In this document: piece by piece, positions 14,301-29,300 of the stretch
Numbering within the stretch: position 1 is the stretch's first letter
Layout: each line of letters begins with the position of its first letter
Origin: Paragonimus skrjabini miyazakii
Taxonomy: Eukaryota > Platyhelminthes > Trematoda > Plagiorchiida > Troglotrematidae
Direction: 5' to 3'
Assembly (NCBI GenBank): GCA_014338405.1
Contig: JTDE01001013.1
Location: 42,683 to 106,682 of the forward strand
Length of the DNA stretch: 64,000 nt
The notes under the pieces: model-generated
The model's input: the letters and a program-made list of their open reading frames with translations, nothing else
Databases searched by the model: none
What the model was told of the DNA's origin: nothing
Program-made: the position numbers and the translations under genes

Positions 14301-17300
14301 ATATGAGTTTTGACAGAAAATGCGAAGATTCCTACTCACTCCGTTCTTATCCACACCTGGTTGTTATGAAGTGAGAACATTTATAGAAATAATTTGCAAG
14401 TACTAAATGGATATCGTAGTGGATGGTCAGAGTATTTTCCTTGATACCGGATGTACGAACATCTAGGGACTTGAGACTAAAACGATTTGAGTCAGAGCAT
14501 CAGTTTTGCTGAAATGGGTATCTTGAGACACCTTATACTGATTTTACTAAGGATATATTACTGTACCAGGAATTCCTGAACAGTGAGGCTCACAAGAGTC
14601 TCGTTGCATATATCACAACTTATAACGATAACCAAATCAAACGTGTATTAGCTGTTTTGTTCGGCTAAGTAACTGAATACAAAGTGTTTTAGCATAAACT
14701 GAGTACGAACACGTTGATCACTGCTCCAGTGACCTCAAGTTCAACAGGTCGATTTATCATGCGTAAATTCTCAATCAAGTTAACTGATGAGTAATGTTCA
14801 GGCTGTTCATTCAGCTCGGGAGGAAATTCGCTACCTAGCAACTTTGACTTCCGGTTCGTGTAAGGACATGTACTGCTGTGTACGTCTAATTACTAACAGT
14901 GCTTTTTCAAAATGGATATTTAAAATATCAATCTGAACAAGAGCGTATTGAGTTTACATAAAAATCTCTACAATGTTTGCCAGCAATATCGTTCATAATT
15001 GTGCTATGTTACTTAACAGTGTTCATTGTTTTTCTCCCTCAAAATAAGCTCAATAAATATCAATCTAATGAAAAGTTATGACTTCATGAATTCATAATAA
15101 TCTGACTACAAAGATCAATCATAAAACCGCTTCATTCCTTCATCCCCGCAGACACGTTAGTACAAGCCGCCAATCGAACGTGGCTTGGGTGTACAACGCG
15201 CCAGATAACCACATCTTAATCCAAAGCCGTACACACGCCAGATTGCAGGCCACGGACGGATAAATCGATAATCCAGGGCCGGAGGAGTGGTCCATATGGT
15301 TTCAGTCGCGAACAGTCAATTTATGTAGGCTATTCCTAATTCCGACATACCATTTGATGCAGCACGTTTAACAAATTTGAAAATGCAATACTCGAACACC
15401 AATGCCATTAAACGATTTCAGTATTAAAGTGTGTGAATTATCACACTAAAAGGTTTTACTCGCTGGATATAGCATTAACTTTGGTGTTTCATATGGAATT
15501 CATTGGTAGTTTGGGCACAATCCTAGTAATAATGTCCGCTCTACTCTCTTCCTAATCAAGAGTTCATCAGACACTCTGCACCAGAGAGTTCAAATTAACG
15601 ACAATGAAACCGATCTTGGTACATCCAATCATTAGCACCTCCATTTTACTTCTATGTAGCTCGGGGCTCCGAAGTCGACTACTGATCCGAGACTCCACTG
15701 CAACTTTGCCCATCTGATCGCCATTCACATGATTTGCGTCTTTTCTCCAAGCTCCCACACCACTTGTAAGTGGCCGGATTTATGAACAGCTGCGTGAAGT
15801 TTGTACACGTGCCCACCATGTGATGATTACCCGCCCGGTTCGAGGGGTTTAAGTTAGCCCGAACTTCGAGTGGTTTGATGTAAGTTCACCAAGGAAGATG
15901 CACATTTTTAGAAAACACTTTTGTGCGCACAGGCCTGGATCTTCCGGACTGATTCTGGACATTAGTGATAGAGCGTGAATGTTATGAAGTGTAGATCAAA
16001 TTCTATGAACTTTACTTGTGTGCGTAACAATCTCTACACTTTCCTCGATGAACTACCCCTACACCTATTGAGAACTAATTAACTGTGAACCACTCGACAC
16101 AAACAGATGCATGTCACATGTCAGGCATGTGCGACACTCTAACGCATTCATCGACAGCTGATAATAAAACTGACTTCTAACAAGTTCTTTGAAACTATTG
16201 GGGAAAGAATAATATGTGTGAAAACCGTATCAGTTTGGGCGGGGAAAAAAGCTTGCTGCTATAATCATGGTAACCCTACCGACAAGTGCAGGAAAAGATT
16301 AGGCACAGAAAATTGTAGAGGCCATGCTACGCACCGTTGGACAATTCACAATGCGCTTTGCAGCCTCAAAGTGCAAAGTGCTTCTGAAAGACTGCTGTCG
16401 TTACATGAATTTTATATTAGATAAAAAAGATTGTTAACCGGTTTCCTCACTCGGGAATCTGCATCACCGGCAGCAGCAGATGTGTACAGAATTAAATATA
16501 GGCGCATATATGTAAGTCTAGGGATGGTATTCACTCATCTAGGTCACCACTGTTGAAAGAGAGGCATCTCACTTTGCGGCTTTCAGGATGGGTGCATGTG
16601 AGGCGACGCTGAGGGTTGTATTACTTTACTGATGCGAAACTCGCTCACTCAGACTATACGACGTCAACCGTCTTCAGGTAGTTGACCATCGATATCTGCG
16701 TTCAATTGCTCGAATCAGGTGGCACCATCGATTAGGCGACGAGGGGATTAAGAAGCGGGTAGTTGGTAGTGACTGCAAAACGAGTTCTTTCGTTCAGTTT
16801 TCATGTTTGCGTGGGCTTAGATAGGTAGCCCATGTACTGGGAATGCCAACTAATCATCTGTCACACCAATCAGTCATTGTCTTTGCTACGGCTGACCGGT
16901 GTGAGTTGAACAGATGATGATTTGATGTTGAGAAGTGAAGTCGTTCACCAATGGGTCGATCACTGTATGTCTGATTCGCTTCCCGATTCACAGAGTCGAT
17001 GGCTGGATACTGTAGGTGGAATGGTGGCTAATCTGGCTCAGTGGCGTGAATGTTGTCGTTGTTTGGCCAAGTTGTGTTGTGGATTGAGTGTACTAACTGA
17101 CGCTGGACAGTGAGAGCCTTAAGGGGGCTGTCATACTGATGACGCCTCACTTTCACGTGTGACTCGGTTGTTTGTTTTCAAGTTGTAGTGCCCTTAAAGT
17201 TGACTGTTTGGATGTAGTCGTAGTTTGATTTTCTTCCCTTGTTTGAAAGGGGATGATGACTATATCGATGATATTCCAGTGCAGATGAGAGGACTATATG

Positions 17301-20300
17301 ACCACTCTGAACTAGTTAGTTGGCCATTCTCATATTGATGTCCCTCAGATTGCAACAACACAGTTGGTGCTTAACAAATTAGGATGCCACTTCTGTCGGC
17401 AAACAGCATCGGGACGGGTTTATCAAGTCAACGACCTGCAAGTTCCGAATTTTGGTGTCTGACAGTTTCTTCGAAAATGGAAAGTTGCGGTTTGACCGTG
17501 ACTTGTGACGTAATCAATCAAACTGGATTATCATGGTGGTTATGGATGATGCCAGAAAGATTACTCTCAGAGCCGTGAAGCTTAGAAGAACCGTATCTCA
17601 CACGGCGGGAGAATGCTAACCACCCCACCTCAGCTGACAGGAATCTGAGTCATGTTCAAAGCTTGTTTACAGAACATTGAAACCAACTACCGGTAGCTTT
17701 TCACAGTTAGGAAATGAAGAGAGCAACTATATAGACGAATGCAGAATAAAAAGCCATGCTGTAAACCTTGGAAGAAACTGCCTCCAAAAGTTGAATTGAA
17801 AATGGCAGTTTTAGATCAACTGTTACTTTGAAAAGATGAAGTATGATGGAAAGATTTAGAAAGGTTCCATGAAACGAAAATCGGAGATAACATTAATGGA
17901 AAGAACAATCCCTGGTGTAGAATAAACTGTACGAAGAGGATGACAGGAACAATCATCTCTGTGAATTAAACGACCAGTGTGATCAAGTTGAAACCGGGAG
18001 TTGTGAAAACAACGAATGTTGCCAGATGAACCTGGTTTGGAATCCACGGAATATGCGATGACGATTGACCAAACCTTTGATTCAACAGAGTAGCGAATGT
18101 GTTCAATTAATTTCGGCCCAGTCAATCCTGTGTCCAGTAACCAACTCATTTCCGGCGTCACGATTTGACGTAGATTTAAGAAATGCATACCATTCAATAA
18201 TTGAAGTCTCAGGGGTTTACTGACTAAACATTTTCTCACCGTAGATTTGCGAATAAAGTGTTTGACTGAGTCAGTACTGGCCGACCTCATCCGGAACTTA
18301 GAACACCATCCCCTACCAACTCATGGTAGATTTCATTGTCTAACACAGGGTAGGATGAATCGAAATTGAAATGCAGTACTTGTCTGGATAAAATGCCTAC
18401 ATTGTCTGATCGAAGGACGCTCCAGTCATAACGTCGTTTTTGAAGGATACGGAGACGAACACTTTATGTCGTCCATGGTTCCGTACTCCTCGGGGCTACT
18501 TCACTTCAATCTTCCGCTTGCATTACGATATTTATTACACTGACACTGCTTGTCCAGTCCTGCTTTTGTACCCTCGTGCGCTGTTTCATCGGTCCCCTGT
18601 TGACGTTTGGATCAGCGGTGTATCGAATAAGTTTCCACCACAGTGTTACAGCATATTACACCGTTTTCAATTTCTTCCTCTGATTGTATTTCACAATGCT
18701 AAAATCTTGCTATTGATGTTTTAATGAAGAAGGTTGCCAACTTAGCAATAACTGAGTAACATAACTGCTTCCTTACGCAGTCTACCACTTGACATCTAGC
18801 AAACCAAACTTCTTTCCTGGCCTTTTTGGAATCGCAATACAACGTGTCCAAATGTGTCTCACAAATGAATCATTGTGGAGTGAGTTCGGACTATCCTATC
18901 CCTTTCTAAACCATCCTTCAAATGCCAAACGGGATGATGGCTCCCGGTATCTCTATTAGTCCACCAATTGATCAGTGCTGTGAAACTCCCATTTTTACCT
19001 TGAATCAAGACTTCAGATTAGCTTGTCCGACATACGTATTCCATGAAGAAGGAGCCAAATGATCACATTGTGTAAGTCGTGTAATATGACACTGTTCCTC
19101 TAGAACATTATGTTCACTGTATCTATTGTATGTTAAATGTCAACGTAAGTCCTTTCAGTGGTTTGATACAATAGTCAGTTCAAATACCTACTTTTCGAAC
19201 TATGCTCGACGGTACTGTTCATTATCTGCCACTAATAATTCCCATCGTGGAAACCTCATCATTTGATCGAATGTCATACCAATATCATGCATCGAGCTAT
19301 TAATGTCAAATCATTTCTGAATTTTTACTGCTCACACATTCCCTTTAAGATGTTTCAGTAACCACCCACCTAAGCGAAACTGGATGTGTTCGCAATTGAG
19401 AAAACCCTAGTTCACATCTTTCTACAATTCAGCCAGGAATATTCTAGTGCTATCCTTTACACAGTTTCGTAAAGAATTTCGAAGCAAATGTTGACGTCGA
19501 ACTGAAAACACACCCAATCGTTAATTGATGGCCATCGAGTTGATCACCTATTGATAAGATAACGGATTGTCTTTTTTAATCCAATTCAGATGTGGAAACA
19601 GATCGCTCGGTAAATTACTGGTAGGGTGTGGTTCGGCAATTCAACTGTAAGCCAAGTTCTGATATTCATCCCGCATTCGAAGCTCCGAGTGATCTCCCAT
19701 CAACTTGTTCTTTTGGATACTCGGATGAAATAGCGCTGGACATTAGATTCTCACCAAGGGTTTTCAGGATCTGTCAGATCACTCAGTCACTATGGATGTG
19801 ACTGTTTTTACATTCAAGATACACTGTCTAACCATTACAGCTTCGGGCCAACTGACGTCTTGTCTGACAACAGTTTAACGTTGCGGTACCTTCAAACATA
19901 CCGCCTTACTGACGCTCACAAACTGATCGATCTTGCAGGGCTCTCTCGTAAACTGAGTGTGTTGATCAACCAGTGTATGTGCGTGAATATCAAGTAACCG
20001 CTTGTCTTCAGATACCAGTCCCCTGCTAGTCGAATGAAATTACCCGTATAGCTTTCCAAAGACCTTACGGGAACCCACCGATACAGCTTTATATACTATG
20101 AAATGCAAGACAACTTTTTCTCGAAATAAATATGAACAGTAAAATCAGAAACAATGTTTTTGCACACTGTGCACATTTCACTGCACCAAGTACATGAAGA
20201 AGGTTCACATATCAAAGTTCACTGTGAATTAGGAAGGTCAACAACAAAATCATTAACGGCACACACAGGTGTACACATCAGTGCGCATCGGTTACCAAGA

Positions 20301-23300
20301 CAATCTGGTACTGAGAGATAACTCTTTATGTTTGAGGAAGGGTGGCTTGCATTGTCGACTGTTACCGCCTTCATGAACCAGATGAATCTTTAATTTTTTG
20401 CTACGTGACGTATCCGAAAAGCCTTTTGTAGGTTCGATTGAGGTCAACATGTCAACAAGTGCGGAGTGATCGATGACACTAATTCTTTGTGACATTCCAC
20501 ATTCTGACTTGATTGAGAAATTGTGGTGTCCACAATAGTTGTACAGATCTAAACTGCATTGTACTGGTTGACCTGATTGCCCAATTACCACTCCGTTTTG
20601 CCTATGCATTTGACCCGGCGCTCACAAGAGAATTCATAAATGATATAAGATTTGTCATTGGGTGGTAGCCGTTGTGGGATTCATACAGTAGTGAGCAGCA
20701 CGATTAATCGAGCTGCGTAGAATGTACGTCGCATAATTGATATGAAATGAGGTTTCAACAGGATACTGATATCATTACTGTTGCAAGACAAATAAAAGTA
20801 GACATCTGGTTTGGGAGCTGTTCAACACATCATTGAGGCTGACATTTGTTTTGCTGAGTTTATCAAAAAATAGCCATCTTCCTTGAGTGTGGTTCTCAAC
20901 AACAACATGTGTTTGGTCAATTTGTCTCTCGAAAAGATTTACATTGCACAATACAACAAAATTCTCGTCAGACCTCATTTGTACAAGGAAAGTTGAAACA
21001 CTGCCTGTCCAAATTTGTTTCCGATAAATGGACCATACTAAGGAACTGTCATTACGACGCCTCATGAAACTATCCAAAAACGCCAGGTTATTAACATGTC
21101 CCTGTTCAGTGATAGAGCTAATTTCAGAACTAAGCAGTTTTATTGAATCACTTGTATCTGTTGTCATCTTCTTGGTGCCAATGACTAGCAGGATATCACC
21201 CACGTACCGCTTGACTGTTAGCGCATTCCGTTCTAAGTTGATAGCAGTTGACAGCTCCATTTATTTATTTGCAGTTGGTTTCTTGAAAATAGGACTCGAC
21301 TTTCGGTGTGTCCAGTTACCACCTTTAAAACGTTGGTTACTCGGGTATGCAATCCTCAAAGTGAGTATCACTCTACTTGTCAATATGTGTACTTGCCCAT
21401 CCCTCTGAAATTGCTGCACAGAAGACATAACAACGGAATAAGTATTGAATTCATTAGTGTTGTGTCCCAGTGGTTTAAACATTGATGCGCTATGTGCTTC
21501 CATTTTCATGGTTGAAGGGATTAACCAGTGTTACACTTCAAAACGAATCGTCAAAACTAAAAATTTCGGTTCCGTTCATCGTTTACTGTGCAGATGATGT
21601 GCAGGTGAAACCTGTCAGGCATTTCTAAGGGATCAATTGAAAAAGTGAACGAGTATCGAATGATTCTCGCCAATATGTCATGGTTTATGTGAAATGAGTA
21701 GAACTATAGATGAAAACAATCTTTGTAGGAAGCCAGCAACTGATCGACGCGAACGGCTAAAGTAATTTGAGCACATCTCTCAATACACACACATACGAAT
21801 ACCCCATGCTACTGACTTTATTTGCGACGCTGTAGATAAGATTTTAATCATATCGAAACAAACGTGATCAGGCCCAAACTTCAGCTCCAAAAAGGGACTG
21901 TTATCATTGGAATGCAACCTATTTGCACGAGGTTGGTGTGAATGGGCACACTGCACGTCGGATTGTCGGGTTGCACTGAATGCTGCTACAAGGATTCAAC
22001 AGGATTTCAAGATGCTCACTCTCAAGCCGACCCTCCACAACAGGTTTCGTCCACAATTGTACATATCATGCGAAGAATGGGGATCAAACCGGAAACCGTT
22101 TGTATAATGAGCCGAAGCTAGTAGCTACGGATGAGTTACGCATAGTTTCGACCGTAACTGTCGTCATCCATAGGTTTGGTAACTGAGCAGATAGGGGCTT
22201 CAGTACATAACGTAAGGGGTCACCGGCTCGATTCTAGCTGACAACCCCTACTAGATGAGTCTGATGATAAAACCAGTCGTGGAGTGTCCTTTGAGTACAA
22301 ACGTCTTGAAGCAGCATGGGGATCAACTTAGTCGGCTAGTTGTTTGCTAGTGGATTTCTCTGTGAACTTCTACAAGTGGCTTGTATAGATTGAAAAGAAG
22401 AAGGACAATCTCGTTTCTATGAGTTTGTTTCTGATAGCTAGCAGTAAGCATCGGTATAAGTTGAATATTCACACCGATCAAGTTTTACCATAACTTTCTC
22501 GTTTACACAAAAATTTCAGCCGATTCACTTAAAAAACACCAGCTGATTTGGGTCTGTCAACAGAGAGACAGATATTTGAATGCTGATGCTCGTGCCCGTG
22601 GAGATAACCGGTAGACACGCTTCCAAGACAATATCTACAACTAAATGTAGTCGGTCTGAGGCGTGTTATCTTCAAACTTCCTATTACTCTCGATTGAACG
22701 ATTGCAAAAATATCAAGTCAACAAAGGTTTGTACATAGAAATTGTGATGTCAATAATTTCAGCTGTGATGCGTTAGCAGACTGTTAATTCCAACTCACTA
22801 CTTGAGCCAACCAATTCATTTTCAACGTCCCATATTACAAGTAAAAACTCAGAACTCACCACATAATCAACCGAATCAGTCGCATGACAACTTCATCCAT
22901 GACAGTAAAGAATTCAACCATAATCCTTCCTCGTTCACCCAGTTGTCCGATGCAAAGCCCGAAGGCCACCGAGAATGTCACCAAACCTGATATTGTGGAA
23001 TTTTGAATAGGCATTTCTTAAAATGTTGTTCGACAGAAAATTATTCTAACAAATTCTCACGTTTGACTGGTTTACCTAACACCTAGGCGTTTCGTTCGAA
23101 AATGTTTCGTAACTACGAATGTCTCCTGTAGTTCGTTGTACTCAAATTGGATCGTTCCAGGTACTCCCACTCGAAGAGGCTGCTAGCGAAGCACCAATGA
23201 AAATTTTCAAAAAAGTATGTGAAGTATTCCCCGCAAAAAACAAACTTGACCCAATTAATTAATAGTAGTTACCCTTCAACATCATCACAACAATAACCGA

Positions 23301-26300
23301 GTTCTACGGTTTCAAAAATACACATCGATTATAGTAATGAAATTACTTATATAACTTTAGCTACTCATGAGTAGTCCTAATACATAAGCAAATTATCCAT
23401 CTACACACGTAACGCATGCTTCTCACCTAGAACATTGGTTGTATCCAGATAGTAGGTTTCCAAAGTTTCATCAACTCTCACAGGAATGTCCGTTTCATTA
23501 ATCTGTCGAATAAACACAACAGTGAAAGCGTTAGCGTTGGAAATTGAGGGCGAAGACAGATTATATTCACTCAAGGTGCACGGAATATATAGCGGGATAA
23601 CTTCGCGGTAAATTTGGACTACTGCCGAGTAGCAATGAAATTAATTCATAAAAAGTTATACACGGTCATTCCATTAGTGCTAATGGGCGGATTTTTTCAT
23701 GTGGCGTAAATCGATGAAGTTCTGGGTTGTAGTAAAGTATAATGTGTTTATTGCTGATAGGGTTCATCGTCTATAACCTGACTTCGGGATAAATTGAGTG
23801 CATGTTTTTCGTGCTGTCTCATGAGTAAATAACACGATAAAATGGTCTCATAGTTCTAACACCCCGATTGATTCGAACCGTACGATCGAACAAGTTGACC
23901 ACTTCTGGTTCAGCCACGCGTGTGCATAAGCCTTCGAAGCAAACGATTACCTCAGATTGCCATAAAGTACGTTCATTATGTGCTATATATCTGAGATTGA
24001 AGAAGGTAAACAAAAAGAACTCTCCTGGTGAAATTTATATTATCCTTTCAGTGTTCAGTCCCTCACTTAGTTTACATACTTCGAAGAAAAACATGGTGAC
24101 TTCCACCCTTATTAGAAAGCCTAGCACACATCCTAGTTATTATATATTAAAATTTCGCAGGTATGTTATAACCATTCACCAGACTTCGAATAGTGCAACT
24201 GTTTCCTCGTGACATCTGGAAACCGCATTCTGAGTTTTGCTTTAATGCCGAACTAATGAGACGCGATGTTTCGCTTAAGCATATCATCGGGAGATAGACT
24301 TAAAAAGGATAGACGTTCACCCCCTTAGAACAACCAAAGGATCATATACGATCGTCAGTGTAGTCGCAAGTTTCCGTAACAAATTTCTCAGCTTAACGAA
24401 CCCAACGGTCTGACTACTTAAATCGATTCTGATGCAAAGAGTAAACTTGTTGGCCTTCGATTAGAATACATTAATTGCAGTAAATAGCAGTCTTTCCTGC
24501 GGTTCACTGACTGGCGATGAAGCAGTAAACCAGTTCGATTTTCTTTTTGTCATTTCTATAGCAACGGAATGACGAAAAACTATTTTGACTTTATCTGAAC
24601 AAACAAGAGCGTTTAAACAAGTAAACAGCTAGAGATCCTAACCTGGCAACAATATAAAAGCCAAGAAAATTATTGCCTACAAAATAAAAATTTCGTATTT
24701 CCAACTTTGATGACCCACAATAAAAGCCACAAAAAGAACTGTCGTTTGAAAAGATCTGATCCTATTAAGTTCCTAAAAATGATGATCAGCTCCTCAACGC
24801 TATCCTTCTTAAGAACTGCCACAGCATCACGTCTGCCCATCCCACATAAAGTTCCCTGCAAAAATAATTCACTGTGACAGGAAACTCTTTTGTTTTTTTC
24901 GCAGGCAAAATTCACCAGAATTCTTCCTACAAAACACAGTTTTTCGGGTAATTAAAAAGCTATATATCATATCTCTTTGAAGGCCTTTAAAAACCTCATT
25001 GTTTCAATACAAGTTAATCACGTGGGCTCGTTCGAACACCATAGCATCATCTGTGAATCGCACTACGATTACATGTCTTGATAACCCATTTCAATGAAGT
25101 ATGTTAGTGACTATTTCATTCGAAACCCAGGGCCTGACATTCAAGGCTAAATGTCGCATAGTATAGCGATTGGACCTAACTTAATGGAGGGGATTTTTTG
25201 TAAGGGTGTTTTTGAAGAAACTTTTGACAGTCTTTGTTAACTAACAAAGCTCTTTGTTTCATTGATTGTAATCGGCTATGGTTGTGACTTGATGCTCCGA
25301 CTGTGCTTACTGTAAGTAGCGATTACGTGAACTCATGTGGCTTGATGTTGTCACTTTGAATAAAAACAAAGTTAAGTGACATCTCACTGAAATAAAGGCA
25401 TCTAACAATGCATCGGCCAACTAAGAAAGAACTCCATCTTTTCATCTGTACAAAGAAGTCAGAAACAGTGTTTGCACAACCGTGTCTCTCGAGCACATTT
25501 TGCTGCATCTCATCAGGTACATACTGCAGTCTGTGAGTTTATATAGCAAAGTTCAATGGACATTGTGAAGCTAAACAACAAAATCAACCACCACACAAAC
25601 ACACGCACACTCACAAATATTCATACACATCAATTACCAGGGCAATTTGGTACTGACGAACAAGTCTTTCTGTACACAATGGGGTGGCTTCCATTTGTTA
25701 ATTGCTACCGCCTCCGCGAACCGGAAAAGTCTTCGATTTTTTGTTGCGTAACGTATCCGACACACTTTCTTCAGGTTCATTTGGGGTCGACAAGTCAACA
25801 GGCGTCGGGCGATCGATGATGCTGGTTCCCTGTGACTTGTTACATCCTGACTTGAGCCCGGCATTGTGGTATCCATGAGCGTTTTGCAAACTCAAACTGG
25901 AATGTGGTCGTTGACCCGATGACGGAACTGCCGCTCCCTTCTGCCTATGTAAGTGGCTTGGCACTCACACGAGACTTCGTAGATGACGCAAGATTTGGCG
26001 TTGAGCGGTAGTGGTGTTTTCAGCGGTAGTGTTGGGATACGGGTGGTGGTGAACAGCATGACCAGTTGGGCTGCGTAGAACGTGCGTCCCATAGCCGCCG
26101 TGAGACGGGTTTTCAACAGAGTGGCAATATCATCACATTTGTATGGCAAACGGAGATAGACACTTAGTTTGAGAACTGTTGAACACATCGCGGCGGCCGG
26201 CTTTTGTTTCCCGAACTTCTCAACAAATGCTGATGGATAGCCATTTTCTTTCAGTGTGGTTCTCAACAATGACATCTCTTTGGCCAATGTTTCTCTTGAG

Positions 26301-29300
26301 CAAATTCTTCCTGCGCGATAGAACAAAGTCCTCACCAGACCCTGCTGGTACTGGATCGGCACAAAACTGTAAAAGTTCAGGTACTGTCCAGTCCAAGTAT
26401 GTTTCCTTTAGACAGACCGCAGTAAGCAACCATTGTTCTAGCGCTTCATGAGAATATCCACAAACGCCAGGGTTTCATTCTGTTCGTGCTCAGTGGTGAA
26501 GCTTATTTTAGAATTCAGCTTGTTCATTGAACCGAGCATACTCGTTGCCAACTCCTTGGTATCGGTAACTATCAACAAATCATCAACATAGCGTCGATAG
26601 AAATAAGCCTGACTGATAACAGCGTCTGCGTTCTTCTCCAGATGGGCAACGAAAATATCGGCTAGTAGCGGACCGAGTGGACTGCCCGTAGCAACACCAT
26701 CGATTTATGTATAGCCATTTCCCTGGAAGTAGAACTTTGCGTTCGCTGTGCACAGTAGGAGAAAGCGTTCTAACTCACACGTAGTCAGTACTATGTTCAA
26801 CTGATATGAGTCAATATACTGACAAATTATATTGACCATCGGTATCAGAGGTACATTGTGCAAAAAACTGTTTCTGACTTCTCTGTTGAAATGTGTTACG
26901 GGAAAAGGTTGCTTTGTTTTTCATCTGTGTTATGGGTTTTATGAGTAGAATATTTAAACAAACCATTTTCATGCAGCATGGATAGATTACCAAACGCTCG
27001 ATACGAGATGGCACACGACAGTGGATTCACAGTTGATGCATATACTATGTGGTAATTGAGCCAGCGTTATAAAAGATAAGTCTTACCATTGGTATAACTC
27101 TGAAATGTGGTTTCTTTTCAAAGAATTGATTATGTTGTTTCGTTTTTCTCCAAAAAATTAATTCTTCATTTTGATGGAATAAATTGTCATTTTCGTTCGC
27201 CAAATTAGTAATCCCAACAATTAAGTCAACTGCGTTAATGTGTAAAACCTGAATTACATCACATCATTGTGGACTATATGAAAACGTCGTTACTGGACCA
27301 CACGCATCTTACTGGCGGTTTAAAAAAGCTCAAACAAGCTACATTTCAGGAACGTCGGTCTATCCCGCTGTTTTTATGAAAAGTATTCAGTTCAGTAGTG
27401 TGAAAGCAATACACAAATAATTGGAGAAAAAGAAGGGGTAGTTAAGGCGACCAGTTTTTTTCTAGTGAAATGTCAGTAGGATTTCAGTGATCGTTTCACT
27501 TTGTCTCTAACCAAGCACCACGACATGGCTATGGAAATCTGTTTACTAATGAGTGAGCACTGACGAAGTAGACGTTTGTGAATGTTTGCTGGAGGCCTTG
27601 ATTGTGCCGGAAACTCAGTTTCTTAGCAGCGCGTTACAAATGCTTAGTTTCGTTATTTGGTCGTTCACATCAGTTGAATGGCAAGGGAACAAGGTAGCAA
27701 AACATTTATTCCAGCATACTGTCTATAGTTCAGAGCAACTGTGATACATGACCAAGTTCAGTAATCCGTAGTGGATTATGGACAACACGGGAAATCACTA
27801 TGTGGACTGGGTCCAACGGGTGAGAGATGACACTGGAAGCTCTCAAAAAACGAAATCAGTCAATGAGGATGATTATGCCAGATGTGTACACTAAGAATGA
27901 GTGAAAACCTGCTGTGATGTAGACTAGAAGAATTGTTCACAAACGCAAGCACTCGGGACCGGTACGCGTTGAACGATAATGATCGCTCATTAGTAAAACA
28001 CTTTTGATGCAGTCGTAATACTGACCAACATTTTAAGACGTGTGTTCTTTTGTCATGACATGCACAGTCGCTGCGAATCCCATTTTCTTAGAAAACGCTA
28101 CATAAACTTGTATTCGCACAGTAAGTACGTTACACCCAAACAGTTCCACCAACAGTACTGTTTATCAAGTAGAGATCAGACAAGGTAGCTGATAATCAGA
28201 TTTCACAATGTCAAATATAGAAGTGTTTACTTGAATGATAGTAGATTTAGTGGAAAAGTAATATGATAGCCATTCATAGTCAAAACCTTACGATCGTTAA
28301 CTTCTGAACAGAAAGTGCAACATTTGCTGTCGTTGTCGTTCTATGGAGATTTGTGTTTGACCGAACGCATGTGATTGAAGGTTGACTATAGTTTTAACAT
28401 TTCTACAAACTAGAAGCCTATTCCACTGAAGTGCTCCTAACAATTAATACCGGAATTTTGTATATGGGTCTGGAATGTACAATAAATTAATGCACTTCCA
28501 TTTAAAAAGCACATGAAGTTTATTCATTCTACCTAATAATATTGTATATTCAACATAAGGAATGTTGAAATATCTGATGAAAGTAGCTACACAATTGTTT
28601 AAGCTTCATTGAATGGAATCGTGATGCTTGTGAGTATGTTCGATTACGTGCACTACTGGACACGACAGATCATGAATAGTTGATATCTCTTAAGTAGCAA
28701 TGATCAGACACAACATAATCCTCACCATCGCTTCTAATACACTAAACTTTTCCGCACGTACATTCGTCTCGTGATATCAATTGTCAAGATGGGGGTACCC
28801 GAACATACCTCGTCTTTCGAGATATTGTTTGTCATTTTACCTGCAGCTGTGTGTTGAGATGTTTGGGAAGAATCTAGCCAAAGTCCTATATATCAAAGTC
28901 AATGGTAAACAACCGGTGCTAAGACCTACATTACTTTTAAACTTGCTGCAAGTTGACAGTAGGTTAGAATAATGCTCTATTTTCGTTCTGGATCAAGAAA
29001 AGATTATAGTCCTGGAAATGGCTTACATAATTGCCGCATAACATATTTTGGTGTATTCCAATACACATTATATTGTAATGAATTCTTCATAATTACCGGG
29101 TTTTTCTTAGTTCCTTACCAATCTAACATTTGGAGCAATTCCATAATTTTAGATTACACATAACTTGAATGTCGATTGTGTGTTCCAAATTCAGATAAAC
29201 TTTCCAGTTAACCCGATTCGAAAAGGTACTTTAGACTCAGAGAGGTTGTCAGCAACGTGTACCCTTGACAAGACTGAAACTTGAACTCCGGCCCACGTTC

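Larger units (their letters stand above)
6681..22859 (-). other. 16.2-kb EAAT intron, filled with retroelement remnants
   Basis: The intron runs from the donor after exon E to the acceptor before exon F. Recognised contents are an inverted pair of hammerhead SINE units (7587-8250), Penelope-like elements (10660-11920 and 20130-21520), a short Penelope 3' scrap (16085-16155) and an RTE-like tail (16610-17115). I see nothing identifiable in 8251-10659, 11921-13080, 13270-16080, 17116-20129 and 21521-22859, apart from the unassigned ORF at 17856-18290. Confidence 0.85.

Noticed and set aside
22150..22240. Possible tRNA-like sequence with a B-box-like ggctcgattctagc
   Set aside because: The T-arm does not pair well, no A box at the right distance is convincing, and no second copy was seen.
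23503..23600. Extending EAAT exon D upstream, where the frame stays open
   Set aside because: No acceptor in the extension keeps phase 0 with exon C; the acceptor at 23503-23505 does, and gives the expected NET sequon position.
20110..27050. The Penelope-like copies as intact genes
   Set aside because: Frameshifts, stops and substitutions in catalytic boxes (YVGD, YVHD) show they are remnants.
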